Positions 45,435 through 57,849 of a stretch of DNA of 64,000 nt are shown piece by piece. This DNA is from Lottia gigantea. Its lineage: Eukaryota > Mollusca > Gastropoda > Lottiidae. Under the pieces are notes generated by a model. It was not told the DNA's origin and searched no databases. It worked only from the letters and a program-made list of their open reading frames with translations. Numbering within the stretch: position 1 is the stretch's first letter; the number at the start of each line of letters is the position of its first letter. The stretch spans positions 679,412-743,411 of the forward strand of contig NW_008710566.1 of assembly GCF_000327385.1 (NCBI RefSeq). The letters are read 5' to 3'. A program made the translations under genes and the position numbers.

Positions 45435-48400
45435 TTAAAATTTCTGGCAAATAGGAGCCTTTGTCCAATGTCGTTTTGCATCGGACATTCCAAATTTGAA
45501 GGTCTGCTCGTCGTCAAATTTTATTGCCATGAAGTTTTCGCTGGTTTTGTTTTGCGGTTGGTTACCGTACCACATAAAATGTAATACTAGACTGCCGTCT
45601 GCGTATTCCCATAATCCTTCTACTCTGTCGTCACTTCCGGCGATATAGAATCCCCCAGGATGAGTGGAATAGGCTGAAATAGACATATAAAACGTGAGGT
45701 GAGAGGGCGAGTCTGTCCTGTCCTGGTAAACGCTGAATGAGTACTGTATTTCTACTTTCACGAAATTTATATCTTGAAAAAGGCGGCCATTTTGTAAAAT
45801 GAGCCACTGAACTGTGCCTAATGTGGTGCTTGTATGAACAAGTGAAGGATTTGTCCACTAATCTGTGGCACTAGTCTGGAGTGTAGCGGCGTTGTCAGTA
45901 TACTGATTCCCGATCAGGGGGAGCTCATTTGGAAAGGACTGGAAAGCTTACCCGAAGAAGCATTAAGTTGAAGTGAAAGCTGATTCAGCCTTACATCGTC
46001 GTAATGGTGGAAAAGTTGTTCGCCTTTGCTTGTGCAAAAGTTGACGTTACTTTCATAAGGTACAACTTTTGCTAAAATATAGGGTTTGTAACATGTTCCA
46101 CTTTGTCTATGGTAGATATAGTCGTCATATGTCGGACATCCACCATTTTCTACAAAATTAGAATTTAAAGGGATATAGACTAAATATTGACGTTATCAAC
46201 TGATCGAGCTGAATTTCAACTAGGCCCTACCTGTACAATCGTCTAAACACTAAGGGCCATATGCAGCGCTCGTACTTTACCTAAACTTTGACTAAAGTTA
46301 GACTTGAGTCGAACTTTAGGTATGCACCGGTCGATCTTTACGAAAGTCGTGCTGAAATTTGACTATCAAATATAGAAAATGAAAGCCTTAATCCTATCTT
46401 TGTAAAGTTCGACTTTAGCCAAAGTTCAACTTTAGTCAAGGTAAGAGCGCTGCATACGGCCCTAAATATCGCTGCTAATTCAATTTGAGCTGTCTTGTCC
46501 GAATGTTAACCTTGCCAACTGGTATATTAGGCCCAATTTCAGCTCTTTTTACTTTTCAATAAAGCCCCCAGAATAGGTCGAAAAAAATTAAGGTTGATAA
46601 GCTGACTTTATGAAAGCTTCTAGTCTTTTCGATGGGACAATATCCCGAGGCCAGAAGTACCACAGATTGTGCATATTAAAGATTTCTTCTCTTCCATCAC
46701 TGCTTCGATAATACTTTATCAGCCCGACCCTAAATAATACTAACACAGTTATTTGGTATGCAGAGTCGAAATCGTCATGCTTTTATTACACACACTAACT
46801 CTGACAACAATACCAACTTCCATCATAAATCTGTATCCAACCGCCATGCAAATTAAGTCTCAGAAAGGTTGCGCTGGATGAACGCACAAAAATATACACC
46901 ATATTAACATGCAATTACACTGAAGCTATCTGTACATCAAATATATAATTATTACTTATTCATTCAAAATTAATAACAAAAAATATCAGCCAATGCTATT
47001 AATAATCCCAAATGCATAACAATGACTACATTTTTACCAAACTTTACAAAAAATCAGCGACCTAACACGACTGGCGAGTTCGACCTGAATGACTTTTTCA
47101 TGAACATAAACGCTAATTACTTTAACTAACAACTCATTACGTATTACTACGCAACCGAAGAGAAATCATTTTCCGTCTAATTCGGTTCCCTCAACCGATG
47201 GAAAATGTATTTAACAGCTAAAAATATAATTCTATAAAAGAATAGGTTAAAGAGACAGATGCGCCGGTTTTTTTACCAATCATACTTAAGTTTCAGTAAC
47301 GGGAATTTTGTAGAGAAGGCAATCAGTTAGGCCTATAGTGTTCACAGCTCACCGTCCAAATTTGAGCCTTCAAATCCATGTGTCCAGAATTATCCTCATT
47401 TGAATGTTAAAATGAAGACTCGTCATTTTAAGATACTCTGTGATATATAGAAATAGTGAGTAAAGTATATTTAAAGAAATTATGCGATTTTCGTACATTT
47501 CTGGTCCTTCTGAAGACATCAACGTAGGCTACATTCGAGACTAAATTCAACCCCCTTAAATGTCGCCTACTGTTGCTGGCGGGCTAAATTTCCTTTGTTG
47601 CACACTGCATAGGGCTTCTGTTGTCTTTTTTCATTCGCTGTTAGAAGCAAACACTGTCCTGTCACGCGGGACTACGACCTTGGGATCTTACGACAACTAA
47701 AATTGTACTTGCATGGTCGCCGAAAAACGAGAGAAAAAAGTCCCTATCAACCTGCGACATGTGCGACCATATTGCTTTCCCAATGGGCTAGGTGCGTTCA
47801 TAGAGATGTTACGACGCTTGTCTAAAGACATTTTCGATTCCGTGGCGATCTCAACAACGAATATTGGCGACTATGGCGCTAACCGTACGGTATCTGACGC
47901 TTGCTTCACGCATATAACACGACTTACGGCGACCTCTTGCTCTGAGCTAATTTTCCGTTTCCGTTGCAGCTCAGTTATACATAAGGACGCCTTTCCAGTG
48001 TGACGGGCCTGTAAATGGTTACATTCAGTGTCACTCAATTAAAACAAACAATTTCAAAATCAAAAAGGTAGTCAGAAATTGATTTTTGGAATTGTTTTGA
48101 TTAAATCGGAGATAATCGTGAGAAAACAACATTATTTATCCTCTCAAATGATTGCTTTTCTAAGAAAATTTTACGTTATCTTTGATCGTCATCAAAATAT
48201 TAATAAATCAATCAGAAAAATAACTTGTAAAATTTTTTCACCCACAATGGGATCGATTCTGAATTTTTTGTTGATCAAAGTTCTTTAAAGGGCATCTAAA
48301 TATTTTATATATATAGAGTTGAATTTCAGATAGCAGTATTTGTATAGCCTACCTAGGGTCTCGATTTATTGATCTATCCTAACAAGTTATTTTTTACAAA

Positions 48401-50047
48401 GAAAACCCTTTCTTAAAGATGGGTTCCCTTATTTTCATTAATGAAAATGCTAATACTTATATGAATAGAATTAGAGGTGTTCTAATAACTTGGAAAAAAA
48501 CCAGTTTGTCTCACATGTCCATAATTAATTCATAATTAGCTAAATTAGAAGAGAATTGCTATCAGAATTCCAATAAGTGACCGATCAAGAAAGGACAAAA
48601 AGTCTTTTTTTGTTTATCCAGACTGTACATACATGGACATTTATGATTGGTTAGAACTCTTAATTATATGCAATAATAACATAATGATATGATTAAGAAT
48701 ACATGATAATTTATTAGAAACACCAATTAATAAAATAGTTTGCTTAATTTAAGACTAAAAAATAAGGAAACCCATCTTTAAGTACTGTTGGATATGCTTA
48801 TATAATTTAAATTGAAATTGGAATAGTCAAAATGTAAATACACGTATAACTCTCTGAGCCACCTCGGCCTCTCAATAAGGGAAAAGAACCGTTTGATGTA
48901 ACAGACAATGATAATTGATTCCAATCTATTCTAATCAATAAATGTTTAAATGTTTGATTTGATAAAGATTTTTGTATTATAGTAAATCTATATTGAAGGA
49001 AAAAAAGCCTTCTTGTTAACAGGAAGTCAAATAAAGGACTTATGAACTAAGTTAACTACGCGTTCTTATCCTCAGCTCTATTCAGATTTTAAGAACTTCT
49101 TTAAATCTTAAAATTTTAGCAAGCAACTGATCATGCATTACACGTTTGATTGGTTTAAAATAACGTCACTAGAACGCAGCCGCAGAAGAAAACTTGTTAG
49201 AGTACAAGGAAAAAATATCAGAACAAAGCAAAAATTTACTCGTATTCCAATTAGATGAGGCAAAAGGGTGAATCGTTTACACAGATATGTTTGAAGCAAT
49301 CACTGTTGTAATAATAACTACTTCTTTAGAGAGTCTTATGAATTGAAATGAGGTTTTTCTTCCTGCTTGTATGTATCTGGTTTGGCTAATGAACCCGGGC
49401 AACGCCATTCAGTATGATGGGGTGGGGGATTATGCCAGGACAGCGCCTTTTGTTTACTCTTTTTTCGACTGTTGAATAACATTTAACGTGCTTAAATTGT
49501 AACACAAGGGCCACGATTTATTATCCCATTCGAGCAAATGGACGTGTCCATGTCAGCCCCTCCGACTCGTATCACTGATGGTATTATCACGACCACCTAT
49601 GCTGGGAAAGAACTCTGATTTCCAGGTTAGCGAGAAATTCATTGAGCCACCACAAAGGATGGAAGGGGTAGTGGAACCAAGGAATTTGGATAAAAAAAAA
49701 TGTTACCCACCGTCACGCACGACTGAATAAGTCGTAAAAGGTCTACTGGTCGTATCGTTTGGCGTAACAAAAACCACAGCATGCGTTTGGCAGAGTTTTT
49801 CTACTGGGTTGAAGAAATAGGAAATGCAGTCTATATTTTGAGCACACAAAATGGCACATTTGAGTTTTCTCGGCACATATGGAAAACTTTCTAAAACATA
49901 TTTGTTAATGATCTTATTTGTAAATGTTTGTTTAATGTTCGATTTTGTGATTTGAATGGACGATATGACCCTTTCAATCCGAGGGAAAAAAACACAAAAT
50001 GTTAACAAAGACAAATAGATAAACCAATCCATCTTTAATTCGTGCAA
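45435..50047 (-). CDS. Secreted PAN/apple + C-type lectin-like protein, 257 aa
   Basis: Exons 50047-49711, 46149-45952 and 45673-45435, GT-AG, phases 1 and 1, with the stop at the end. MDWFIYLSLLTFCVFF near the start is a signal peptide. The first exon then has a short PAN/apple-like domain (about residues 50-95, four cysteines: KCAILCAQNIDCISYFF...KLC). Exons 2-3 form a C-type lectin-like fold: CPTYDDYIYHRQSGTCY, then FCTSKGEQLF, GGFYIAGSDDRVEGLWEYAD and the final APICQKF. The calcium/sugar motif position reads NQPQNK instead of EPN or QPD, and the usual inner cysteine pair is missing (SENFMAI; no cysteine before APIC), so sugar binding through calcium is unlikely. It is probably an extracellular recognition or matrix protein. 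The 3.6-kb first intron is repeat-filled. Confidence 0.85.
46254..46462. mobile_element. Foldback MITE of PIF/Harbinger type
   Basis: Ends GGGCCATATGCAGCGCTC and GAGCGCTGCATACGGCCC, both flanked by TAA (46251-46253 and 46463-46465), the 3-bp target duplication typical of Harbinger elements. The inner arms contain TTTGACTAAAGTT / AACTTTAGTCAA. It lies in intron 1 of the lectin gene. Confidence 0.75.
46600..48412. other. Lectin intron 1: SINE scraps and unique sequence
   Basis: SINE-body scraps at 46600-46690 (TTTTCGATGGGACAATATCC) and 47560-47650. The rest, including an open frame at 47713-48003, shows no exon with plausible splice sites or a recognised protein. Confidence 0.4.
48413..48781 (+). 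mobile_element. Family B MITE, full length (369 bp)
   Basis: TTAAAGATGGGTTCCCTTAT ... AAGGAAACCCATCTTTAA; interior as in the other copies. It lies in lectin intron 1. Confidence 0.87.
49395..49670 (-). mobile_element. SINE copy, minus strand, diverged
   Basis: Read on the minus strand it has GTGGCTCAATGAATTTC at the head, then ACCTGGAAATCAGAG, ATACGAGTCGGAGGGGCTGA, and CCTGGCATAATCCCCC with AATGGCGTTGCCCGG. It ends about 40 bp from the lectin exon 1 donor. Confidence 0.6.
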
Positions 50048-50432
50048 AGTTCCGTTGAAGTTCCGTGTAATGTTAGTAGCCTAACTCACAAATGTTAGAA
50101 ACTACAAAGTTTCGATGAATTTCCGTTGGTAACGCCCTTTTTACAATAACTTTCACCTCCTGTATATAACAGTTTCAACGTTTCGACAATGTTCCGTTTG
50201 AAACTCGTATTTGTTATTATCTATTTAATCACCGTTAGAAACTTACTTATTTTGGCAATCCATTTTCACTCCATGTAAAAATACCGACGACGTTTCGATA
50301 ACGTACCGACTACTGAGTGATGCTCCTTTGTGAGATCATTACAGCGTTTCGATAAGGTTCCATGTTATGTTCACAAGCCAATTTTATTCTCGTGTAGAAT
50401 CCCTGCACAACGTTTCGATAAGATACGTATAA
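50046..50432. promoter_or_regulatory. Spaced CGTTTCGATAA-type motif cluster upstream of the lectin ATG
   Basis: Six variants of CGTTTCGATAAGGTTCC start near 50047, 50109, 50179, 50291, 50345 and 50411, spaced 52-112 bp, all in the same orientation and within 400 bp upstream of the start codon. Only the ~20-bp words are conserved, not the spacers, which differs from an ordinary minisatellite. A regulatory role is a guess. Confidence 0.4.
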
Positions 50433-50782
50433 TTTGTGTATTTTCACCATTTAAACACGATGGATTGGTTCTTTAATATTTATAACTTTTTTTAGAGCCT
50501 GAGTATTTAATAGATTTGACCACATATTAAAATTTTGTAAGATATCCAAGTCTGAATGTGCCGTGCCAGTCGTTGTTGGCTGTGTTAGTTCCAACATTCA
50601 AGAAATTCAATAGTTTTCAAGAGAAAAAAACTCTGACTGAAATCCAATCTATAGTCACTCGCGACTTCTCGAGATGAAAATACTAAAAGAATCAACGTGA
50701 AATATTCGTTCTGGAAAACACTATCAGGAATATTAGATCTTTGAGATTAATCTCGGGCGGATCTGAAATTGGACGAAATCCT

Positions 50783-50896
50783 GGCCATGTATTCTCGAAA
50801 CAATCTTAGTGCTAGGATGTCCTATAATCAGAAGATTATTAGAAGATAAGAACCTAGGACATCCTAGCGCTAAGATCGTTTCAAGAATACGTGGCC
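50783..50896. mobile_element. Small foldback element (114 bp)
   Basis: Arms GGCCATGTATTCTCGAAAC...AGGATGTCCTA and TAGGACATCCTAGCGCTAAG...GAATACGTGGCC pair over about 45 bp with few mismatches; the loop is ~25 nt. Confidence 0.75.
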
Positions 50897-50989
50897 TGAT
50901 TAATCTGAGCAAACCTTTTGGTAACAGTCTGCAAAAATAAGGAATTAGATTCCAGACATTTCATAGAGTATAGCTCAAATTAGATACGA

Positions 50990-51265
50990 TTTCTGTCTCG
51001 GATCTTAGCCGAAATCAAAAATAAGCTTCTGGGTCATTTTACAAAGCTCAGCAAAAATCCAGAATGGCCTTTAACCCTTCTCAGAGCTTAGCCAAAATTT
51101 AAAACAGTCTTTTATGTTTTTCCCAGAGACAGCCTTTGAAACCTTTCTCAGAGCTTCGCAAAAATCAAGAATAGCCTTCGAAACCTTTCTCAGAGCTTAG
51201 CAAAAATCAAGTACAGCCTTCGAAACCTTTCTCAGAGCTTAGCTAAACTTTCTAAAAACTTGATT
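50990..51265. repeat. ~53-bp degenerate tandem array
   Basis: CTCAGAGCTTAGCAAAAATC + AAGAATAGCCTTCGAAACCTTT in about five copies. The two at 51140-51245 are nearly identical, and those to the left are diverged. Confidence 0.8.
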
Positions 51266-51534
51266 CTTCGCTTAACAAAAACAAGGAAAACCTTCTAAAG
51301 ATATCAATTTCATTAAAATTGGTAACAATGGCGTCTGGGATTTCTACACTTTGAGTCTTTTGATTCAATGTCGTTTTATTGTTTTTTAAGACATTAAAGA
51401 TACCATTTTGTGTATGAAATGGAGTTTTACGTCCTATATTGTGTGCGTGCTATGAGGAATTTTTTTACCTGGAGAAATCCTATTGTCCTTATCTGTTTAT
51501 CATGGTCCAAGGATAGCTTGTACATCCTTGTATT

Positions 51535-51724
51535 AGTTCAGAGACACTGTTGGCATCGATTTGTAGATTTCCTTTGTAGATTTCCCGTCCGATTCTGTTG
51601 TTTTTGTTATTTCCACAAAACAAAATCTGAACTATATTATGACGTCACCATCGCAAATCCCGATTTCTCTTGACGGGGTTATTGTTTTTTTTTTTAATTG
51701 TCGAATTAATGCAAATAGTATCTT
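51535..51724 (-). mobile_element. Family A arm adjoining the 59-bp array
   Basis: Diverged reverse arm: CAGAGACACTGTTGGCATCG, TCCGATTCTGTTG and TATGACGTCACCATCGCAAA. The array that follows directly would be the expanded other arm. A SINE tail scrap on the minus strand lies at 51405-51440 (GAAATGGAGTTTTACGTCCT). Confidence 0.55.
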
Positions 51725-54110
51725 CTAGAATCATACAAAGACTAGAAAATCAGAATGATGTAAATAGAAGCTATAAGTGTTCCTGATACGCATATAAAGA
51801 CTAGAAAATCAGAATGATGTAAATAGAAGCTATAAGTGTTCTCTGATACACATATAAAGACTAGAAAATCAGAATGATGTAAATAGAAGCTATAAGTGTT
51901 TCTGATACACATATAAAGACTAGAAAATCAGAATGATGTAAATAGAAGCTATAAGTGTTCCTGATACACATATAAAGACTAGAAAATCAGAATGATGTAA
52001 ATAGAAGCTATAAGTGTTCCTGATACACATATAAAGACTAGAAAATCAGAATGGTGTAAATAGAAGCTATAAGTGTCTCTGATACACATATAAAGACTAG
52101 AAAATCAGAATGTTGTAAATAGAAGCTATAAGTGTCTCTGATACACATATAAAGACTAGAAAATCAGAATGGTGTAAATAGAAGCTATAAGTGACCCTGA
52201 TACACATATAAAGACTAGAAAAACAGAATGGTGTAAATAGAAGCTATAAGTGTCTTCTGATACACATATAAAGACTAGAAAATCAAAATGGTGTAAATAG
52301 AAGCTATAAGTGTTCCTGATACACATATAAAGACTAGAAAATCAGAATGATGTAAATAGAAGCTATAAGTGTTCCTGATACACATATAAAGACTAGAAAA
52401 TCAGAATGGTGTAAATAGAAGCTATAAGTGTCTCTGATACACATATAAAGACTAGAAAATCAGAATGTTGTAAATAGAAGCTATAAGTGTCTCTGATACA
52501 CATATAAAGACTAGAAAATCAGAATGGTGTAAATAGAAGCTATAAGTGACCCTGATACACATATAAAGACTAGAAAAACAGAATGGTGTAAATAGAAGCT
52601 ATAAGTGTCTTCTGATACACATATAAAGACTAGAAAATCAAAATGGTGTAAATAGAAGCTATAAGTGTCTTCTGATATACATATAAAGACTAGAAAATCA
52701 GAATGGTGTAAATAGAAGCTATAAGTGTCTCTGATACACATACAAAGACTAGAAAATCAGAATGGTGTTAATAGAAGCTATAAGTGTCTCTGATACACAT
52801 ATAAAGACTAGAAAATCAGAATGGTGTTAATAGAAGCTATAAATGTCTTCTGATAGACATACAAAGACTAGAAAATCAGAATGGTGTAAATATAAGCTAT
52901 AAGTGTCTCTGATACACATACAAAGACTAGAAAATCAGAATGGTGTTAATAGAAGCTATAAATGTCTCTGATATACATACAAAGACTAGAAAATCAGAAT
53001 GGTGTTAATAGAAGCTATAAATGTCTTCTGATAGACATACAAAGACTAGAAAATCAGAATGGTGTAAATAGAAGCTATAAGTGTCTCTGATACACATATA
53101 AAGACTAGAAAATCAGAATGGTGTAAATAGAAGCTATAAATGTCTTCTGATATACATATAAAGACTAGAAAATCAGATTGGTGTAAATAGAAGCTATAAG
53201 TGTCTTCTGATATACATATAAAGACTAGAAAATCAGATTGGTGTAAATAGAAGCTATAAGTGTCTCTGATACACATATAAAGACTAGAAAATCAGAATGG
53301 TGTAAATAGAAGCTATAAGTGTCTTCTGATATACATATAAAGACTAGAAAATCAGAATGGTGTAAATAGAAGCTATAAGTGTCTCTGATACACATACAAA
53401 GACTAGAAAATCAGAATGGTGTTAATAGAAGCTATAAGTGTCTCTGATACACATACAAAGACTAGAAAATCAGAATGGTGTTAATAGAAGCTATAAATGT
53501 CTTCTGATATACATACAAAGACTAGAAAATCAGAATGGTGTAAATAGAAGCTATAAGTGTCTCTGATACACATACAAAGACTAGAAAATCAGAATGGTGT
53601 AAATAGAAGCTATAAGTGTCTCTGATACACATACAAAGACTAGAAAATCAGAATGGTGTTAATAGAAGCTATAAATGTCTTCTGATATACATACAAAGAC
53701 TAGAAAATCAGAATGGTGTAAATAGAAGCTATAAGTGTCTTCTGATATACATATAAAGACTAGAAAATCAGAATGGTGTAAATAGAAGCTATAAGTGTCT
53801 CTGATACACATACAAAGACTAGAAAATCAGAATGGTGTAAATAGAAGCTATAAGTGTCTCTGATACACATACAAAGACTAGAAAATCAGAATGGTGTAAA
53901 TAGAAGCTATAAGTGTTCGTTATACACATACAAAGACTAGAAAATCAGAATGATGTAAATAGAAACTATAAGTGTTCGATATACATACAAAGACTAGAAA
54001 ATCAGAATGGTGTAAATAGAAGCTATAAGTGTTCGTTATACATACAAAGACTAGAAAATCAGAATGGTGTAAATAGAAGCTATAAGTGTTCGTTATACAT
54101 ACAAAGACAT
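51725..54110. repeat. 59-bp tandem array, about 40 copies, derived from family A
   Basis: The unit is GTGTAAATAGAAGCTATAAG + TGTCTCTGATACACATATAA + AGACTAGAAAATCAGAATG. It aligns with the family A stretch GGTGCAAATTGATGCTATCAGTGTCCCTGATACACA...TTAGAAAA. A block of about five units (52020-52260) recurs immediately after, so larger duplications took part. Short frames inside are artefacts of the repeat. Confidence 0.93.
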
Positions 54111-55150
54111 TATTCTTTTAAGGATGCCATCGCTCATTAATTTCCGATTAAAAATATTGAACGTTGAATTATTAATGATGTTTATTGAAAATATTTAATG
54201 ACATATAATTATACAGTGTACAATAACTTAATAGATTCAGTACATTTAAATCGGTGCACTGTACGTCATCTTGGTGAACTGGAAAATTATTTTGCTGTAC
54301 TTTAAAGATCCCTTGAGAGCTGGAATCGAACCCAAAGTCACAGGGTTTGGATAGTACTTTCAATATTTCAAACTATTTTGCCCATTATGGTTGATACAAC
54401 CATAGAACTACTTCATTCCAACTATCCGTATTATTTTTCAGAATCAAAAATGAAAAATATACTCTGAGTTTGATTTAAGCGGCATGACCACCACCTTTAG
54501 CGATCCAAGTTCTTCATTCGTTAGCCAAACTTTACATATATCACAACAATCTACGAATAATTAAATTGTAAATTTCGGCAAGCAATTACTTAAAATAATT
54601 TTTTTTTTTTTTTTATGAAAATCAAGTATTTTCTTTGATTCATTCATAATAGATAATATGGATATAACACTGTCACCGATAGGGATCTTGTCTTAGTTTT
54701 CAAATTGTTCTCTATTTATTTCAACAATAGAACAATATTATTTCAATAGACATGCTTATAAATATAATGACAACTACGAGAGAGAGGAAATGGTCTCTTA
54801 AAATGTGTTAAACAACTATTTACAGCACATAATGTACTGCTACAATAGAATTATTAAAGGCCGACATCCTCATATTTTGTCTTTTAGGTCTTTTGGGAAC
54901 ATGTTCCTGTGGTTGAAAACTAAACATGAGCAAACGACTATCATAAGACTGTCATCCAAAAAGAATTGTGATCATAATTGGTTTGGAAGAAAGATCGAGT
55001 AACTCACGCAATGCCACGAATGTATGGAAGGGTTTTTGGGTCAAAATAAGATGCTCTGTTAAATTGTCTAATACTTATTATGATGCCGTCAACTTTGTCA
55101 TATTGCTTTAGTAATTAGGGTAAAACAAATGTGTCTTGTCATTTCCTCAC
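54111..55150. other. No gene recognised
   Basis: AT-rich. A scrap of SINE body (AAAGATCCCTTGAGAGCTGG) lies at 54304-54323. Nothing else supported. Confidence 0.4.
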
Positions 55151-55535
55151 TAATTACACGGTTACATATCATTTTAGTATTATCATTTTGGTATTATCAT
55201 TTTGGTATTATCATTTTAAACATATCATTTTCTACATATCATTTTGGTATTATCATTTTAAACATATCATTTTCTACATATCATTTTGGTAATATCATTT
55301 TAAACATATCATTTTCTACATATCATTTTGGTATTATCATTTTAAACATATCATTTTCTACATATCATTTTCTACATATCATTTTCGTATTATCATTTTG
55401 GTATTATCATTTTAAACATATCATTTTCTACATATCATTTTCGTATTATCATTTTAAACATATCATTTTCTACATATCATTTTCTACATATCATTTTGGT
55501 ATTATCATTTTAAACATATCATTTTCGACATATCC
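55150..55535. repeat. TATCATTTT-based tandem array
   Basis: Blocks TATCATTTTGGTAT, TATCATTTTAAACA and TATCATTTTCTACA alternate with a period of 14-15 bp, often as a 43-44-bp triplet of the three. The long plus-strand frame (MCLVISSLIT...) is a by-product. Confidence 0.88.
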
Positions 55536-57840
55536 CTACCAGGGAACATACCAAGAAGTAAATGAAAATTTTCCAACATTTTGTTCATATTATTGCTTTA
55601 GACTGAAGACACCTCTGTCAACTGAGTGTCAGTACTTCAATATTGCAATCCAGTTCTTTAACTCTTATTATGAAAAGGGCATTCCGTTTTTGTTTGTTTT
55701 TTTTTTTTCGTTTTTTCCGTTTACTTTCATGGCCTTTATCTTGTGACATTGTGTATTGTATTCGAAAGGTTTCAACTAATAATATCGAGCCATCATAAAG
55801 CCAAACACCAAAAACTAGTTCAAACTGCTTAATTAACAATTAGTAAATTAAAACTCTTAAAACAAATTCAGTTTGATCAAGTAGATATACATAGATGTTA
55901 ATTGCATATTTTAGAAATATATTGTCAGATATAATTAACGACGTTTTTGATAATGATCTTTTTGCATATTTCCCCTTTAAAAGTAACTCATCCATTTCAA
56001 AGCCTTTATTTTACGTTTCCTTTCAGCACTTTGCTTATTTATTGAACAAGGGGGCGAAGTGAATGGCTACTGTTAAAGAGGTATTTCCACTTAGAATAAA
56101 CATAAACTTTAACTTCTTAAACTTGATCAATAACAGTATTAAAAAAATGGCGCATCCGTCCCTTTAATAACTTAATATAACTAATTAACGGATCACAATT
56201 TTATGTTATACTACTCTTAATGTTTTATTTTACACAACGTTTCCACGATTTACATTTTTAACATCGAATGAAAACAATTATATGATATCATAATGAATTA
56301 ACAAGGGTCTCGAACTTGTCATGTCGCCATTTTATTGTTAAAAGCTGCTTAAAACGTTTATAAAGGCCCATACACTTGAACATATCTTAAATAACTAAGT
56401 TTACGAATGCCTGTGATTTTTTTTTCTATACAATTCTGGGTTTTCCACCAGATTCGTCAGAGGCTGAAATCGTGGAAGATGTTTCGGACTAGTTTTGGGC
56501 ATCATCGTAACTTCCGGATTGTTAATATCACGTGACTGTGACCAGTTTCGTTAAGAAGAACCATCCCGGGGATGAATTAAGACAACGAGTCCAATCGTTT
56601 CGGACTTAACACTTAAATCGGAGTGTTGTAACTACCATAGGCCAAGATTACAGAGCGGAACTTACCAAGTTCCACCCCATATACCTATCGATGTTGCGTA
56701 CTGCACATGCAAAGTGAGATATCTGCTATTCCCATTGGAATCACTGATGATTGGCCAAATTAACATGCACGGCTTTGTATAGCAAGTTCAGCCCAATATT
56801 CTACTTCCGGTAGAAAGTAAAAAACGGAAATTACATATAGTTACTAAATATAGACAATTCGGGAATACACATACAATAATGACGTAACATATTTACACAA
56901 ATCCTCCACATATTATTGCATAATATGTAAACAATCTACAACGGTAAGGTTTTTCTCCCCATTAAAACCAAAATCTTAAGCCCTCGTGAGAGAGATGCAT
57001 TGATTTCTATGCCTATGATGCGAAAAAAGCACTCGAAAAATTCTTTCATTTCAAACAAAGGAATAGCTCTGGGATGCAATATAGGCTGCATAGAGACTAT
57101 GTAGAGTATCTTTCACGTATGTACCTTTGAAATTTCCTGAGGGTTTATATCCTGTGGAGAGCATTTGTACCCCTTGCCCCCCTCACACATACACATCAGG
57201 TACATACACATAAGAGCTGCTGACAGACATGTAATTTTAACATAGTTTGCGTGAATTGATAGAGAATATTAAAGGGTCTATCACCAACTCATAATGCACA
57301 TTGTTATAACCCAGATATTGTTGAGAAAATGGCTGGTAGGGGAAGTAGGTCATTGGCACCCTGTAGCTACGTACCTGTGCTGCAGTTTCCTATTTGCTAC
57401 CCATTTCATCTTCTTTTTTTTCAGTCAATAAAAAAATTGATTTAATAATAAAAGTATTTCATATAAACAGGATGCTTAAATAAATAGTCAAAGAAAACAA
57501 GGCCAGCAAACACATTATTAATTGTTTTCATATAAAACTTAAAATCCAGTTCACTTGATTAAACTACAATACAATAGTTCCCTTTTTAAGGAGACAATAT
57601 AGTTAATTGTTTTAAACTACAAAATATTTTCAGGGTTTAATAAATATATACTTCACTTGTTTAAAAATACAAAAATATAGTTCAAAGCATGAAGCTATAT
57701 AGTAAACTGGATTAAAATAAAACATATATAAATGATTTGAACATCAAAATAGGTCATTGGTTTAAACTAAAATAATAGATTACTGGTATAAGTTACAACA
57801 TAGTTAACAATACAGTTGTTAGGAATATGGAATAAAATTT
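55536..57840. other. No gene recognised
   Basis: A family C scrap lies at about 56075-56145 (TTAAAGAGGTATTTCCACTT, AATAAACATAAACTTTAACT). The stretch 56440-56830 is less AT-rich and unique but has no convincing exon. 57540-57830 is AT-rich with loose repeats of TTTAAACTA. Confidence 0.4.
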
Positions 57841-57849
57841 CTTGGATAT

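Noticed and set aside
47713-48003. 96-codon plus-strand frame in lectin intron 1
   Set aside because: No recognised protein, no splice support, next to SINE debris.
51725-54110. CRISPR-like regular array
   Set aside because: Head-to-tail 59-bp units without unique spacers, in an animal genome with introns; it is a minisatellite.
55129-55746. 205-codon frame with FGIIILNISFSTYH repeats
   Set aside because: Read-through of the TATCATTTT array and flanking AT-rich sequence.
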